From assembly GCF_024362695.1 (NCBI RefSeq), contig NC_065405.1, positions 6,890,672 to 6,954,671 of the forward strand: a DNA stretch of 64,000 nucleotides. Reading direction: 5' to 3'. Every line of letters begins with the position of its first letter. Within the stretch, counting starts at the first letter, position 1. This document shows, one piece after another, positions 20,260 through 32,935 of the stretch. Under the pieces are notes generated by a model, which did not search any database, was not told where the DNA came from, and saw nothing but the letters and a program-made list of their open reading frames with translations. Both the position numbers and the translations under genes were made by a program. The stretch is from Pectinophora gossypiella. Its lineage: Eukaryota > Arthropoda > Insecta > Lepidoptera > Gelechiidae.

Positions 20260-23200
20260 CCTCATTAACAATTAAAAGATTTACGTACACAGAAATATGA
20301 ACGTTGTGGTTATTTATTCTATGTACTACATATATCAAAAACCATTTTCTTTTATAAAATACTTCAAGAAAATGTATGTACAATCTTTTGGAGAATAGCT
20401 TATACGAGAATTGGTAAATATATTTATACTTCAAAGAACACCGCACGACCACGCACCCGTGGCCCTTTATAGTCCCACATTACGACGTCACGTAAGTTCG
20501 ACGGCTCTCCTTTAATACTCGTATAAAAAAAAAAACATTTCAAGCAGTAACAAATGTGATCGCACACCGCAGACACGACTGATTAAAATTGTAATTCCAG
20601 AAATATATTTAACAATACATTTTAACAGCACAAATAGTTAAATAAGCGGAGCAAACATGAATATTAACGCAGCATTTGCACATTAAATGATGCCAACTGT
20701 ACGACTGATATTATTACAGCGCTAAATAAACAATGGAACAACACTATCGAGAGCCCGTTTCAGTTTACAACAGATATTGATGACCAGACTAAGCGAGTAC
20801 TAAAGAAGACGCACAATATATTCAAATGTATTCGCAGTGAAGCGCTCACACCAAGCAGAGTATTCGAAATAAAATCCACCGAAACCTTTAGGAAAAACTT
20901 CGTCTTTGTCCCTCGGGAACAGCGGCACGGAACGTAAGCAGGTTAAAATAAACTTTTTCATCGTCTCGTTTTTTACACACTACAACCTTCTTCGAGACGG
21001 TACATAAATAACTTGGTTCTTTTACTTTTTGAACAGTGGCCCTGACACGTAATGTAATCCATATCCCAGAGCTAAACCGAGGCTTCATTTTTAGAACTAA
21101 CTTTGACAGAAGCTTTGATAAAGGATTGCGTCGCGGCCGAGATAATAGATTGAGGTCCAAAATAAACAAACTGAGGATAAGCCGCTGAAGATAGGGTGTC
21201 ATTATAATTTGTGATGCGGGTGGACGTCTAATCCAGCAGGCGAGAGATAGCGCTGCCTATCGCTGCGCGCCCATATCGCCAAACAATGCTGACCGCCACT
21301 AATTACGATGAAGAACCCACACGCTTCCACTACCAGTCTGCCCAATTAACATACTGTCCACCCGCGAAGAGATTATTCACGTAGATTAACAAACTTTCTC
21401 TAAACAACATTTCAACTTAAAAATAGATAAGAAAAAGTGTAATCGTCAGCCGTTCTTCTACGCGCAAATGTTTATAATGTAAGTTAAACAAGAACGCAGT
21501 TTGCAAGAAATGTTTAAAGTCGGAAAACTCATTTCTCGTTTGTACGAGGGTGGAACGAGCCCCGTAAATTCACGGTTCAGTGTCATTTTCCGTAACAATG
21601 TCAAAACTCTTACGACCATATTATTTAGTCCACAAAAAACGTGCTGAATTAGCTGTAGGTAACTACGGTTAGTTGGAAGCCTAGAGTTCGTTAGAATAAC
21701 AATCCCATTCATTCATTACGTCACCTCGGAAATGTGAACAGATTGTTTGTTGTCAGGCGACAAAGCATTGCATAATTACTGTGATAAATTATTGTAACAG
21801 TGAAAGGACAAACATTGCCCTCTGAACAACCCTAAGAGCAAGCGAAGGTGAATCGACCTTTTCTTTACAGCTTCAGTAAATAAAACACAACAACCGCAAG
21901 GTTCTTTACGTCTGGCATATCACGTTTTTCCGAAAATTCTTTTATGGACTAGACAGGGTCAACAAAGACGCATAATGTATCTACGTGGGTGTGGAGCGTG
22001 ACCTGTATCGAGAAGCGTTTACGAGGGCGGCCAAATTATGATCTGATTGAAGAGAATTGTAAGAAAAAAATCTCCTCAGGTGGGGTGGTGGCCCGGAAGT
22101 CTCCCTTGAGTAATATCGGGCACAGAACGACTCAATTCTGCGAAAACACTGGTACCAACCTGCTCCCGACGGACTTTAATCTCGTGACTTTGTCTCCTAT
22201 TTTGCGATTCCAACCAATACATCATTTTTATGCCATAGGATTTGATCCGTTTGACATCTACCTAATAACAAATGGCACAGTAAAATAACATTGTTTATTA
22301 ACTCAATCATCATTATAAATTCAAAATGAGAATTTGATTTCTTGTTTTACAGCCAGAACGCGGGGTAGATTTGTTTGTTAAACTTGGAATAATTGATTGG
22401 AGATTAATAGACATTTAAACAGTTAATTTTAGTACTTAACACCACTCCAGATGTCATGTTAAATCAGGGACCATATAAAGACCAGCTTCCAGTATGTGAC
22501 AACAACATTTCGCAGGTGTGCTTAGATCTGGTCTAAAAGCTTCCAATCCAATTTCTTCTGTTGCTGTTTATGTGTTGAAGTAAACTCACGTGAGAGTAAT
22601 AACCTTTTTATATATTATATTTTATCTTTATATTTCAAAGTTGAATTACAGTACTAACTGACATAAGTAACTCAAAGTTTCAAAATATTTGTTCACTTGA
22701 TATACAAACCAATTATTTTAAAAAATCAACTTTGATATTTTCAAATAAGTCTTTTTGTGTGGAATACCTGTGGCGAACTCGTTAGCTCCAATCAAACACT
22801 AAATTCCAGTTAACAGGCGTGCAATGCAAAGTTGGGAAGCGGTTTCAAATCAGGTTCGAGGTAGCGCTACGTTATGCCTACGGTGCGCTGCTACGCCGTA
22901 GCAGTGAGTGTAACGCAAACCTAAACCGTAGCAGTATCTCGGAAACGCTACAAATTTTACAGACCATTAACTTTGCTGGATACAAAGGCAGTTTAACTTG
23001 CTATTACACGTAGCTACCTATTTTCTCGGATCGTATTTCTCGCGAATGATTTAAATCTACCCCTCGAGACGGTTTAGATCGCGGTTGACGCATTTACTCC
23101 GCAAAGGCAAGTGCTGTCTAGAAAAGAAAAACGAAATGATAGGAAAAGCAACCTTGTAAAAGGAAACAAATTATCAAACGATTACTTGCTTGCGACATTA

Positions 23201-24212
23201 GTATATAAGGAAAACACTCGTCTTGCTATAATTTGTATGAAAAATACGGATGATGACTTTTTGTCTCGCGACTCAATCTCGGGGATTACGCTGTGAAATC
23301 CTGATCTTAACCTCGAGACTTTGAGAGACCCCAATTCGGGATTCAGTCTATCGAGCAAAACGATGGAATAATCGTTGTGTACAAAAACTCATTTCCATCG
23401 AGGACGTAGTTCGAAGATTTACGTATATTTAGGTTATTTCAGCGTCATATTGGTAATAAACTTGGGTAGGATATATAAAAAATAAATGTAGTAAAAATAA
23501 GTACAGCCGCATAGGTGTATGAAAGACAATGACACTTTGAATATAAATACAGTTCGCCCAACACGCTTTAATTTTTGAACTAACCCAAGCAACCTGCAGA
23601 GGTTAATGCTCATATTTTATTCAACGTCTGTGTTTTGTGTATTTGCATCTTATTTAAAACTTTCTCTAGCGAGTAACCTTCATTCGTTTAATTTCATCTA
23701 AGCATAGCAAAAGCAAAGCGCCGTGATCTGATAGCGTCTGACCTAGATCTCAGTTTCGGCATGAAATATGTTTTGCTACTGCTATGAAATTAGAATAAAA
23801 CGAGCCGCGGCGAGCCGAGTGGAAAGGGCAAATAAAATTAACAGGCCTTCAAAGGAAAGGTTATCGCAACGGGAGTTCCATTTGTCAGTGGAAATTAATG
23901 GAACTAAAATATAAAGCAGGCGGTTCTTAAATGCTGAACTGATAAATTATACTTGTTTAAATAACTCGAAGTCTTCTTTGAATGGGAATCGTCAATAAAC
24001 AAAGTTTGGTACGACGAGTTTTTGGTGCCTGTTTGATTTTTTTGGCTCTTTCATGCTTCGGAAAGCACGCTAAGCTATTGTTTTAAATATACTTACTTAT
24101 CTGCCCGAACATTCGAACTTTATGTTTTACTATTTACCTTTTTTAATAGATAATTTGTAACAGTCTATACGTGATTCTTATTATCTAAATTAAGACAAAA
24201 TAATATTAAAAA
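20260..24212. other. No gene recognised
   Basis: Long non-coding stretch. A slightly GC-richer part at 22830-22960 repeats CCGTAGCAGT twice (22893 and about 22928) near GGTAGCGCTACG. The part at 21230-21300 has internal GATAGCG..CTATCGCTG symmetry. Neither is a recognised gene. Open frames here are short and domain-free. Confidence 0.45.
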
Positions 24213-24514
24213 GGGTGTTAGTGACATCGTAACGAAAACTTCGAGGGATTCAGACCATGAATCCAAGTTGTGACAGAAAATTCCACTTGATATTAAGTCA
24301 GAGGAAGTCCTCCGTGCTTCGAAAGGCACGTTAAGCCGTTGGTCAATCCGCAATGGGCCAGCGTGATGGTTTAAGACCCGATCTCCCTATCCATCCATAG
24401 GGAAGGCCCGTGCTCCAGCAGTGGGGACGTTAATGGGGTGATGATGATGATTAAGTCAGAATCATGAGATGAATCATCGCCCTCAGTATTCGCTACGATG
24501 TCACTAACACTCTG
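24213..24514. mobile_element. MITE (monomer) split by a SINE fragment
   Basis: The left end is GGGTGTTAGTGACATCGTAACG. The right end is CGCTACGATGTCACTAACAC followed by TCTGT. The internal half-palindromes, TTCAGACCATGAATC and ATCATGAGATGAATC, match the family at 5230 and 44172. The element is interrupted at 24303-24449. Confidence 0.75.
24303..24449 (+). mobile_element. 5'-truncated SINE inside the MITE
   Basis: ATTAAGTCAGA flanks the insert exactly at 24292-24302 and 24450-24460. The insert carries CCGTGCTTCGAAAGGCACG, GCCGTTGGTC, a CCCGTGCTCCAGCAGTGGGG tail and a GAT-rich end, so only the 3' part of the main SINE family was copied. Confidence 0.85.
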
Positions 24515-25667
24515 TAGACATACCTAGTATCTCAGTCTAATAGTCTACCATTTATGGTCAGTCCCATCTCTAGCGCGAGCAAACCAACGCGTCTCAACGT
24601 ATGGATCTTGTAATTTAATATATAATATCCTATGTAATAAATACAGATCATTCAAATATTTGTGTAGGGTTTTATTATATTAAACCACCGCTCCTTACAT
24701 ATACTAATTATACATAATATATAACACAAGAACAATATCTCGTGAAAAATGACGTCCACTTCGTAACATTTTCTTCCGTGTTGTTTGACACGGCTCCCAT
24801 AAAAATAATAATTCCGTAAACATTTCCTTAATCAACCCATAACAAACAACCAACGGGGAAGTCAGCATGGGTCATTAACCATAATAACAACCTGCCAGGG
24901 ACTGATTATGCCGGTTGCTAAACCTGACTGTGGGCCTTTCTTCAATTTACATAGAAACTGCGGTAGGATTAAGCACCCACTTTGTAGGTTAATTACGTTT
25001 TTCGGAGTTTTACTACTCGAGGGATTCTAAAGCTATGTAGAAGTTTGATTTTTCAGTCAAACGGGTATTCGTGTTTACTTTTGCATCGGGCCGTTTTTCA
25101 GTACCTATTCGAAATGTTATACGAAATGCTAATTGATTTTTAAGTAGGTAGGAACAATAATCTTCTCCTTCGTCATTCCCTCACTGCTGAGGATCGATGT
25201 ACAAATAAAACAAGTATTTATTCTGTGGTAACACAGAATCTTTTCGAAATTATTTTTTGTGTGTTCAAGTAAAAACCTAACTGGTTCTTTATTACATTGT
25301 GTGTGCTGGCTATGTTCTAAAAATAAATAAACGCTGTTGCATTATTTTACCCGGCTGCTCCAGAAAGAGAATAATATACTGTTTTTAAACATTCTTAGTA
25401 CCTAATAGTTGATAATGACATCGACTTTTCATGGCAAAAATCCCACTCATACCTACGATAACTTAGAAGATATTAAACACAAAGTAACTATCCTACCATT
25501 TGATCTTGAGAAAGATCCGGGTACGTATAATCTTTCCCTTGACAGAAGGTTTGATATGCTCATGTTACCTTCCAGTAGATAAAGCCACGGGTGAGGGTAT
25601 GTGCTTTACATTCTAATTGTCATTTCAATTTGTAACAGGTATACTTGAAGACCCTAATCGCTAGGAT
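24515..25667. other. No gene recognised
   Basis: AT-rich non-coding DNA with no repeat signature recognised by eye. Confidence 0.5.
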
Positions 25668-25908
25668 TCTTCTTCTTTAGTATGGATTAAGAGGTGAAAA
25701 TAGACCGATCCCATCAATCCTGGTTACAGGGTTATTATTGAGCTGCCATAAGCAAGACTTGACTCATGTAAGGGCTACGGACTTCCACCAGTAAGTAGTA
25801 ACAAGAACCAACAGCTTAACGTGCCTTCCGAAGCACTGACCATCTTACTTTCAGCCAATAAGGTGATCAGCCTGCAATCCTAACCAAACTAGGAATCACA
25901 AAGTCTTT
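25668..25908 (-). mobile_element. Old tRNA-derived SINE, head-truncated
   Basis: Recognisable pieces on the plus strand, in order: TCTTCTTCTTTAG, GGTTACAGGGTTATTATTGAG, CCAGTAAGTAGTAACAAGAA, CCAACAGCTTAACGTGCC and TAGGAATCACAAAG. The B box and A box are missing. Divergence is high compared with the copy at 32615-32922. Confidence 0.7.
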
Positions 25909-28649
25909 CACTGACTTGCCGTACATTCCTAAATTATTACAAACAAGCCGATCTAATTAAGCACACTTTCACTGTCATAATTAAATGTACATACGCCCGT
26001 GTCGATTTCAAAACTTCCGTCACTTTAACAACATTTGCCCTCACTCATACTGTTTGCCGTGTTAAAAATGCCGGTAATGATAGTGATTTATTCCACTCTT
26101 TTGTCCCAAATTCCTTATCTCCCCCCGCGAGTGTTGTTTACATTTGATTTATCAGCCGCAGCCTCGGAACACAGCAAATTATGTTACGCGCCCCCATCTC
26201 CTTTTTACGTCATTTATTCCTGAATATAAAACGTTATCTTTATCTGCAAGTTGATTTTACACACATAATATGCATAAAAAATCATGATTTCATGCAATAT
26301 TTTAAATGGACCCCAGAATTATGCCGTACACTCATTTTCGGGACATTTACGGGGTTTATGAGACTGTTGCAAATCAGCAGATCAAGAGGATTTGTGCTCA
26401 TTGCTAATTATAAAGTAAAACAATGACGCTCTTTATTTAATGTTATTGTCAAAGCTGCAAACTAGATTCGTTATAAAACATATTTAATTCATCAGTGCGC
26501 CAGAACTAAAACTTGGGAATAGTTTTATCATTATTAACTAGCTCGTAAGTCATGCGTAATGACAACATATTCGTAGTGTAGCTAATGGGACAACTAACGA
26601 ATATAATTTTGTACGTTAATGTAATGATATAAGGTATGGTTTGTAAGCAACATCAAAGCATCAAAATAACGCGCTCATTGAACGAGCACACCAAAGCGCC
26701 TGCCGGTTTAATAATCCTAAATATACTATCGACATATTTGCGCGCACTCAACTTGAACAAGGGACTAGGAAGCAGTAGTTAATAACGATTTATGGAACCC
26801 TTTTGTTCCACGTCTCTTATCTCCGTCCTGTGTGCTATTCACGCTTGATTTACGATGCCACAATGTCAGGGGTCGAAAGAAAGAACATGACGCTTCTATG
26901 TGATCCTCGTCGCCGTTGTGACGAGGCGGTGTGCGACCAGTCATCAATAGACGCGACAAACAATAGCTATATCAACAGCTGCCTCTACAATACACGCCCA
27001 CATGTAAACACGACGTGAATACACTGTGAATACTCAGTTTCCCGTCTCGCGACAATTACGTTTATCTCCGAATAAACCACGCGACGTAAACGTGCATTAA
27101 GGTTACACTTAATTCAATCCAAAGCTGCCCTCGTAACTCACTAAGGAGTCCGCACCCCTGACTCCTGGTTCAGCCTCAAATGGGGCATTCTATTTATAAA
27201 GAAAGCCATTCGGTTGGTACATAAAAGAAATAAGTATAAATCAGTGGTGGCGACCATTACTGCGTTGCCCCCGCGTTATTGTATACGCTCCGTCACGTTT
27301 ATGCGACACGAATGTGACAAAATAAGCGGCATTACACGACAAACATCGCTGAATCGCTCTACTGCCGGCTGAATGCGATCCTTACTCCGCTCGAGCTCTT
27401 AATGTCATTGAGATGGGTAATTTTACACCCAATTGAGTTAGACCGCTCGCGCAGTGTCGCATTTTGCTGCCAACAATAATAATGTTATCAACTTCCCGCG
27501 ATGCATCTCGATGATCATTATTCCAATAACGCGGGTGTCTGCAAACTCCACCTACCTGTCTCTGGTTAGGTAATGTATACTAAAACTAAGTTTCACACAA
27601 GAGCGTGTTCCTGCAGCAATGTAATTATATTTTAGCGTTAATTTGGAATCCATGTAATATACAGTTTCAAATTAACCAGGTGTTAACTAGCAGGTAGGTA
27701 TTTGGGGACACGTGGATCACGAACTATTTCAATTTAAAAGTTTTTGACCGCTATTATCCCCACGAAGCCAAAGGTAAACACGACGAAAATAATTCATAGT
27801 CGACCGGTTTTTCATCTCTAAGGGCAAATTCCACAAACCCGACTTATCCCTTGTCTGGAGCTTAAAATAAACATTTTTTACTGTCTCAAAGGCAAGATGA
27901 TAAATAGTCTATGCCATTCTTGATACAAGGCTATGCTCCGGTTGACGAAAGTGTCGGAAACTATAATTATCTAAGTACCTACTACACAAGGATACTTTCA
28001 TGGGTATTAGAACTGAAAATTTACGTTGTATCTTAGTTCATATTTAACAATGAAAACTCTAACTTCTATTGCTTCATTTGTTTCGTATCTAATGAAATAT
28101 GGTACAATACACATACATTACTATACTTAAATAGTTCTACTTTCGTGTTCAAAATTATAACAGGGATGGTAATTTTTAATAAATAAAATAATGAAGAAAG
28201 TAGGTAACTGGTTCAGGGAAGGAGGTAATAGTATAGTCTATGGTAACGTTGGCTCGCCGAGGGTCTTATTAGCATACGATCGTTGCTGAAAGCTGAAAAA
28301 TACGGATCGTAAAAAGAACGGGGGCTGTCCGCTAAAACACGAGTTCAGTTCATCCTCTTATAAATTATGTAGGGAATACGTAACCGAATCCGAAAATACA
28401 CACGGTTTTGTAACGTAATCTTATACCAATACAATTACAACAATTTACAATCTGGGTCACCTACAATTTGTATTAAGACAACATTCAAATATTGACAAGA
28501 TTCGACAGGCATTTACTAGGTAGTCGAAACAAGTGGAAATCCATATTATCCTAAGTAATTAAATATGCTTAATGCCCCGATGGCAAATGAGCGTAATTTT
28601 ATGTTCAAACGATCCTAAGCGCATTCCGTCTTATAGGACAATCCTCGAT
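25909..28649. other. No gene recognised
   Basis: Non-coding DNA of mixed composition. The region 26760-27480 is less AT-rich, but its open frames overlap on opposite strands and show no domain, so no exon is called. Confidence 0.45.
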
Positions 28650-28945
28650 CGATGAAAAATTCCACTTGAATAATGAGCTAAATCATCCCACTCAGTATCT
28701 GTTACGATGTCGTAACGTATACCCCGTACAAGTACGTTTAGGTAGCCATACGATTATGTATGGGTGGTAGTGACACCGTAACGAAGTGGAATTTCCTGTC
28801 GAAAAATGCATGAATATTTTAGTATTTTTTTACATTATATTCAGTTTCATACTTTTGCGACGGAATATTCCACTTGACATCAACTCAGAAGCATGACCTG
28901 AATCACCCCTCAAAGTTTTCGTTATGATGTCACTAACACCACATA
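28650..28945. mobile_element. Degenerate dimeric MITE
   Basis: The right half of one unit (AAAATTCCACTTGA..AAATCATCCCACTCAGTATC, about 28650-28725) is followed by a spacer containing GTAGCCATAC. A second unit then runs from GGGTGGTAGTGACACCGTAACG (28762) to TATGATGTCACTAACACC (about 28941). The order matches the better-preserved dimer at 44172-44661. Confidence 0.65.
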
Positions 28946-30013
28946 ATATTATGAGTACGAATCACCTTCTAAGGGGATGAAAAGATGATGGTGCCACAAT
29001 AACCGAAGTCTGCGCGTACAAAGTCGCGGGTGGACAGGTAGTAGATGCCTACAACATAAAAAAGCACCCACAAAATAACAAGCATGAATAACAAGCATAA
29101 ACCTAAATCTAATTTCGCCATTTGTGTCTGAAGAGATAAATACTATGGACTTTATATTGACAGGATACTTGTAGGCTAAAGAGTGATGTATTAAATGCGA
29201 TCAAAGAAGTGATAAGGCATCCCAAAAGTCAGTTTTCTGCGAAAGGATCTTTGAAATTACATTATTTTTACCTTACATAATTCAAAACATAATGAATTAC
29301 AGGTAAAGGAAGGAAAACCGTCTGAAAAACGTTTTTCTTTTCGGAAAGTTCATGCGATCGTCAAATGTACGAAGTACTTATAAGCTTTTCAAAATTCTCG
29401 ACAATCCCTATTTAGGTCACACATTGACTGTAGGTTCTTCCAATAAGCACTTTCTATAAAATAAAGTTGAGTTTTCGACCGGTAGATATAACTTAATTTA
29501 TACGGGCGGCGTCGGAGCCAATCGCGGAAGGTATTTGCGGAAATTTGTTCGGAGACAAGCGATTTTTTAGCGCCGGGGGGTTTTGGGACGTGAGTCGAAA
29601 ATCATCAAGATGCTTAGCTGCGGCGCACACTAAAGACTTGCCTATACAGATGTTTACTTCTCCTCAACCTCAAGGGGGAGATAAAGTTTACACTGTTTAA
29701 TTAAGTGTTCGTTATAGCTGATACTTCGATTTGAGTTTTGCGATTAAGTAATTTCTACTTGTGAACAATTATTACAGAAGCTACTTTTATCAGAAAATTG
29801 GCTGAATTGCTAATTATGCTATAGTTCAAACGAATCTTCATTTGAACAAAAACCTGATTTATAATTGCTGTTTTGTTAAAACAGCGGGATCGACATTTTT
29901 AAAATGTATTTAGATTTCTATTTATCTTTTAGCTGTTCAATCTAATCTTATGAAATCTCATTTCAATAAGTGATTGAATAAGTTGTATTGCAACTGTAGA
30001 CAAAGAAAAATCA
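28946..30013. other. No gene recognised; possible Helitron relic
   Basis: A segment near 28998-29043 (CCGAAGTCTGCGCGTACAAA, then GTCGCGGGTGGACAG) resembles a decayed Helitron 3' hairpin. The terminal CTAGT has become GTAGT. The rest is featureless. Confidence 0.35.
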
Positions 30014-30257
30014 TCTAAATAAGTACCTATATAAAAGGAGAAACTGACTGACTGACATATCAACGCACAGCCTAAACGGCTAAACGTAGGCACTTGAAGG
30101 CACTTGATGGGACGTAGCTTAGGTACCGTAGAGGTACACTAAGAAAGGAATTCCCGAAATTCCCACGGGAACGGGAATTAGCGGGAAAATCCTTTTGTAT
30201 GAAGAATATTTCTCTTTTATAACACGCCACGCGGACGAAGTCGCGGGCAAAAGCTAG
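30014..30257 (+). mobile_element. Non-autonomous Helitron
   Basis: The 5' end is TC, with GAAACTGACTGACTGACATA close by. The interior has AACGCACAGCC..ACGGCTAAACG and CCCACGGGAACGGGAATTAG. The 3' end is CGCGGACGAAGTCGCGGGC (hairpin), then AAAAGCTAG followed by a host T. This fits rolling-circle elements that insert between A and T and end CTRR. It carries no Rep/helicase coding sequence. The exact 5' nucleotide is uncertain by three bases. Confidence 0.75.
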
Positions 30258-30282
30258 TCAGACTGTAAAACTCGTCATCATC

Positions 30283-30350
30283 TCAGTGTCATCCGTTTCC
30301 GCTTACCGCACCTGGAAAGTTGACAGGTCCGACTTTTTTACCGCTTATGC
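30283..30350 (-). mobile_element. Second-family SINE tail fragment
   Basis: TCATCATCTCAGTGTCATCC, then CCGCTTACC, then TTGACAGGTCCGACTTTTTTAC match the 3' part of the SINE at 14122-14453. The rest of the element is absent. Confidence 0.6.
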
Positions 30351-30383
30351 TTGTTTGAATATTATTAGTCCAGATATAGCGTA

Positions 30384-30611
30384 GCAATATGATTGGCCAC
30401 CTGATACGACACGATTCATTTATAACAAACATTATAGAAGGAAGAATTTAAGGGAAGAGAGGAAGGGGTAGACCTAGGATAACATTTATGAAACAAATAA
30501 AAGAAAAGGTGCAGGTCGTGTCGTATCGGGAGGTGAAGGTTTTGGCGGGAAGAAGAGAGGAATGGCGGTTACTCCACCGACAAGATCGCAGCTCTTAAAT
30601 AGAGAGAGAGA
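30384..30611 (+). mobile_element. 5'-truncated RTE-like LINE tail with 11-bp target duplication
   Basis: GATATAGCGTA lies exactly on both sides (30373-30383 and 30612-30622). The plus strand encodes IIEGRI, a stop, then GKRGRGRPRITFMKQIKEKV and REEWRLLHRQDRSS, and ends in a GA run. It is the same element family as the antisense copy at 1635-1969. It is a dead, short retroinsertion. Confidence 0.85.
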
Positions 30612-31007
30612 GATATAGCGTAAATTAATAAACTAATAGCACATAATACGTTCACTAACACAGAATTATTCGGTGCTACACCAAAGGTAAATCTCGCATG
30701 AAGGTTATTGTAACATTATCTGGCATCTCTCTAATGCAGGTGGCTTCGTGCGGATAACATGTATATTATTAGGCGGTTTATTTGCAATTAATACGGTTCG
30801 CAACACTGTTATATTGATATTGCCAGTTCCACATGTTATATTGATAAATCAGTAATGTACACAGACAAATTATGCTATAAGTAATAAGTAGTTTATGTAA
30901 TTAGATCTAGAGTTGACTTTAAAACCCCCTGAGATTAGTTTCTCACTTTATTCCTAAGGAGCCACGTCACAGAAATAAACAATAATAAATAGGTAGATTT
31001 AGTTAAC

Positions 31008-31322
31008 GGCCTCCGTGGGCCAATAGTTGAGCGTTAGACTCGCGATCCGGTGGTCCCAGGTTCGAATCCCGGTGGGGAAATATCACAATTTTTTTTTGTG
31101 ATCCCTAGTTTGGTTAGGAGATTACAGGCTGATCACCTGATTGTCGGAAAGTAAGATTACTACTTATGTTACGGTTAATACTTACGTAAGTAAGTAAGTA
31201 GTAGTCTTACGTAAGTAAGTAGTCGTTACATGAACCATATCAGGGGCCTTCGGCGGCTCAATAGTAATCCTAACACTAGGGTGGATGAAGTTGGTAATCC
31301 ACCTCACAACCCACACGAGTAA
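31008..31322 (+). mobile_element. tRNA-derived SINE with internal repeat expansion
   Basis: The head GGCCTCCGTGGGCCAATAG and B box GGTTCGAATCCC precede CGGTGGGGAAATATCAC, a T run and the GATCACCTGATTGTC body. The segment after GTAAGATTACTACTTA contains tandem CTTACGTAAGTAAGTA copies instead of the usual CCGTGCTTCGGA block. The tail ends CCACCTCACAACCCACACGA. Confidence 0.8.
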
Positions 31323-31574
31323 AGAAGGATAGGTAGATATAACACTTTCAAAGTCTTATCTTAGCAAACTTTGATAACACAATTTACCATTGGCGAAAAT
31401 AGAACTTACAAAAAAAGACATAACGTTCTCATGTAATCTTTACCATTCGATGCTCAATCGATCATCAAGAAATTTTGCAAACACGTCAAGAGTACAGAAA
31501 AGAACATACGATAGGTAAGTCTAAAAATTTGTCTGAAAAATGTGTAGCAAACGTGCAAAAAGGACGTGTACTTA

Positions 31575-31621
31575 CCACGATAACCGAAATCCACGCAGAC
31601 GAAGTCGAGAGCGACAGCTAG
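31575..31621 (+). mobile_element. Helitron 3' end relic
   Basis: ACCGAAATCCACGCAGACGA followed by AGTCGAGAGCGACAGCTAG and a T resembles a Helitron 3' hairpin and CTAG terminus. No matching 5' end or body is seen upstream. Confidence 0.5.
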
Positions 31622-32049
31622 TGGCCTGATAAAAATGTGACAAGTCCCCTTTAATTCGTTTTTAGAAACTTCTTACTTACGTACCTATTTTTAAGTCAAT
31701 TAGATGTCTATTTTGAGAATTTGTTTTAGACGAAAACAACGTTCTTTGGGTAACAATTTTAATTGGGTACCCGAAATACTATCTTTGGCAGATGTCTCGA
31801 GACTTCGGGGAAATTAAGTTGATAGAACTCGATGTTTAGAGTGCACGCCTTTTTCACTGTTTTGGTACTTTGATTTTGGACTTCTGTAGGAAGCTACACG
31901 ACACATGACATGCCTATGAATAGTTACGGATGTTTCATGTATAGTCACGGACCAAACTTATCATCTACCCCAGACATGTCCTGGCAATAGACTAAGATAC
32001 GGCCGTGTCTCCTATTTAACATAATGATTTAATTATAAGTGTTAGGCTG

Positions 32050-32301
32050 GTACATACATACATACATAAACAGCCTATATACGTCCCACTGCTGGGCACA
32101 GGTCTCCCCTCAATCAACCGGAGGGGCTATGGAGCATACTCCACCACGCTGCTCCAATGCGGGTTGGTGGAGGTGTTTTTACGGCTAATAGCCGGGACCA
32201 ACGGCTTAACGTGCCCTCCGAAGCACGGAATCATCTTACTTTTTCGGACAATCAGGTGATTCTAGCCTGAAAAGTCCTTACTAAAGGACAGTCTCACAAA
32301 T
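32050..32301 (-). mobile_element. tRNA-derived SINE, head-truncated, TACA tail
   Basis: A TACATACATACATA run marks the 3' end. The minus strand then reads tail-first through CTGTGCCCAGCAGTGGGACG, GCAGCGTGGTGGAGTATG and CCGTGCTTCGGAGGGCACG to a stop near GTGAGACTGTCC. The B-box head is missing. Confidence 0.75.
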
Positions 32302-32614
32302 ACTATGGGCTGGTAACCTGCCTTTATATAGTTGATTAAATTATATAAGTATGATTAAAGACTCGACATACCAAAAACTGGTCGGAAGCAACGCAGTCTG
32401 GATGTAGGAGTCGACGCATGTTGTAGAAGAAGTAGTAAGTGTTGTGATACAAGTAGCTATAATAAGTGTTAAACCGCATCGCAGTTTGATCTGTACTGCT
32501 TCTAATTTAGTTTTGGTGTGCCGAAACCTTGAGGTAATGAAACTAAGAGCGCAAGTAGGGGCTATTATGATACCATCAGATTTAGATCATAGGTCTTTTT
32601 TTTATGTAACGTAT

Positions 32615-32922
32615 CTTCTTCTTCTATCGTGTGGGTTGTGAGGTGGATTACCAACCCCATCAACCTTGGTGTCAGGGTTACTATTGACCCGCCAAAGGCC
32701 CCTGGCATGGCTTTACCATATAACGACTACTAACTTACATCAGTAAGTAGTAACCGGGACCAACGACCTAACGTACCTTCCGAAGCACGGCATCCGCCTG
32801 TAATGTCCTATAACCAAACTAGGGATCACAAAGTAATTTTCGTGATGTGTCCCCACCGGGATTTGAACCCGGGACCTTCGAATCGTAAGCCCAACGGTCA
32901 AACCACTGGACCACGGAGGCTG
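32615..32922 (-). mobile_element. Full-length tRNA-derived SINE with 13-bp target duplication
   Basis: TTATGTAACGTAT is exact at 32602-32614 and 32923-32935. The minus strand runs from a CAGCCTCCGTGGTCCAGTGG head, through B box GGTTCAAATCCCGG, the GTGATCCCTAGTTTGG body and GGTCCCGGTTACTACTTAC, to a CACACGATAGAAGAAGAAG tail. This is the best reference copy in the window for this family. Confidence 0.9.
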
Positions 32923-32935
32923 TTATGTAACGTAT

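Noticed and set aside
31008..31080. tRNA gene candidates (A box and B box) here and at 948, 1561, 8951, 32850, 38680 and 47603
   Set aside because: Each lacks a proper 3' acceptor arm and runs into a shared SINE body, so they are SINE heads and not tRNA genes.
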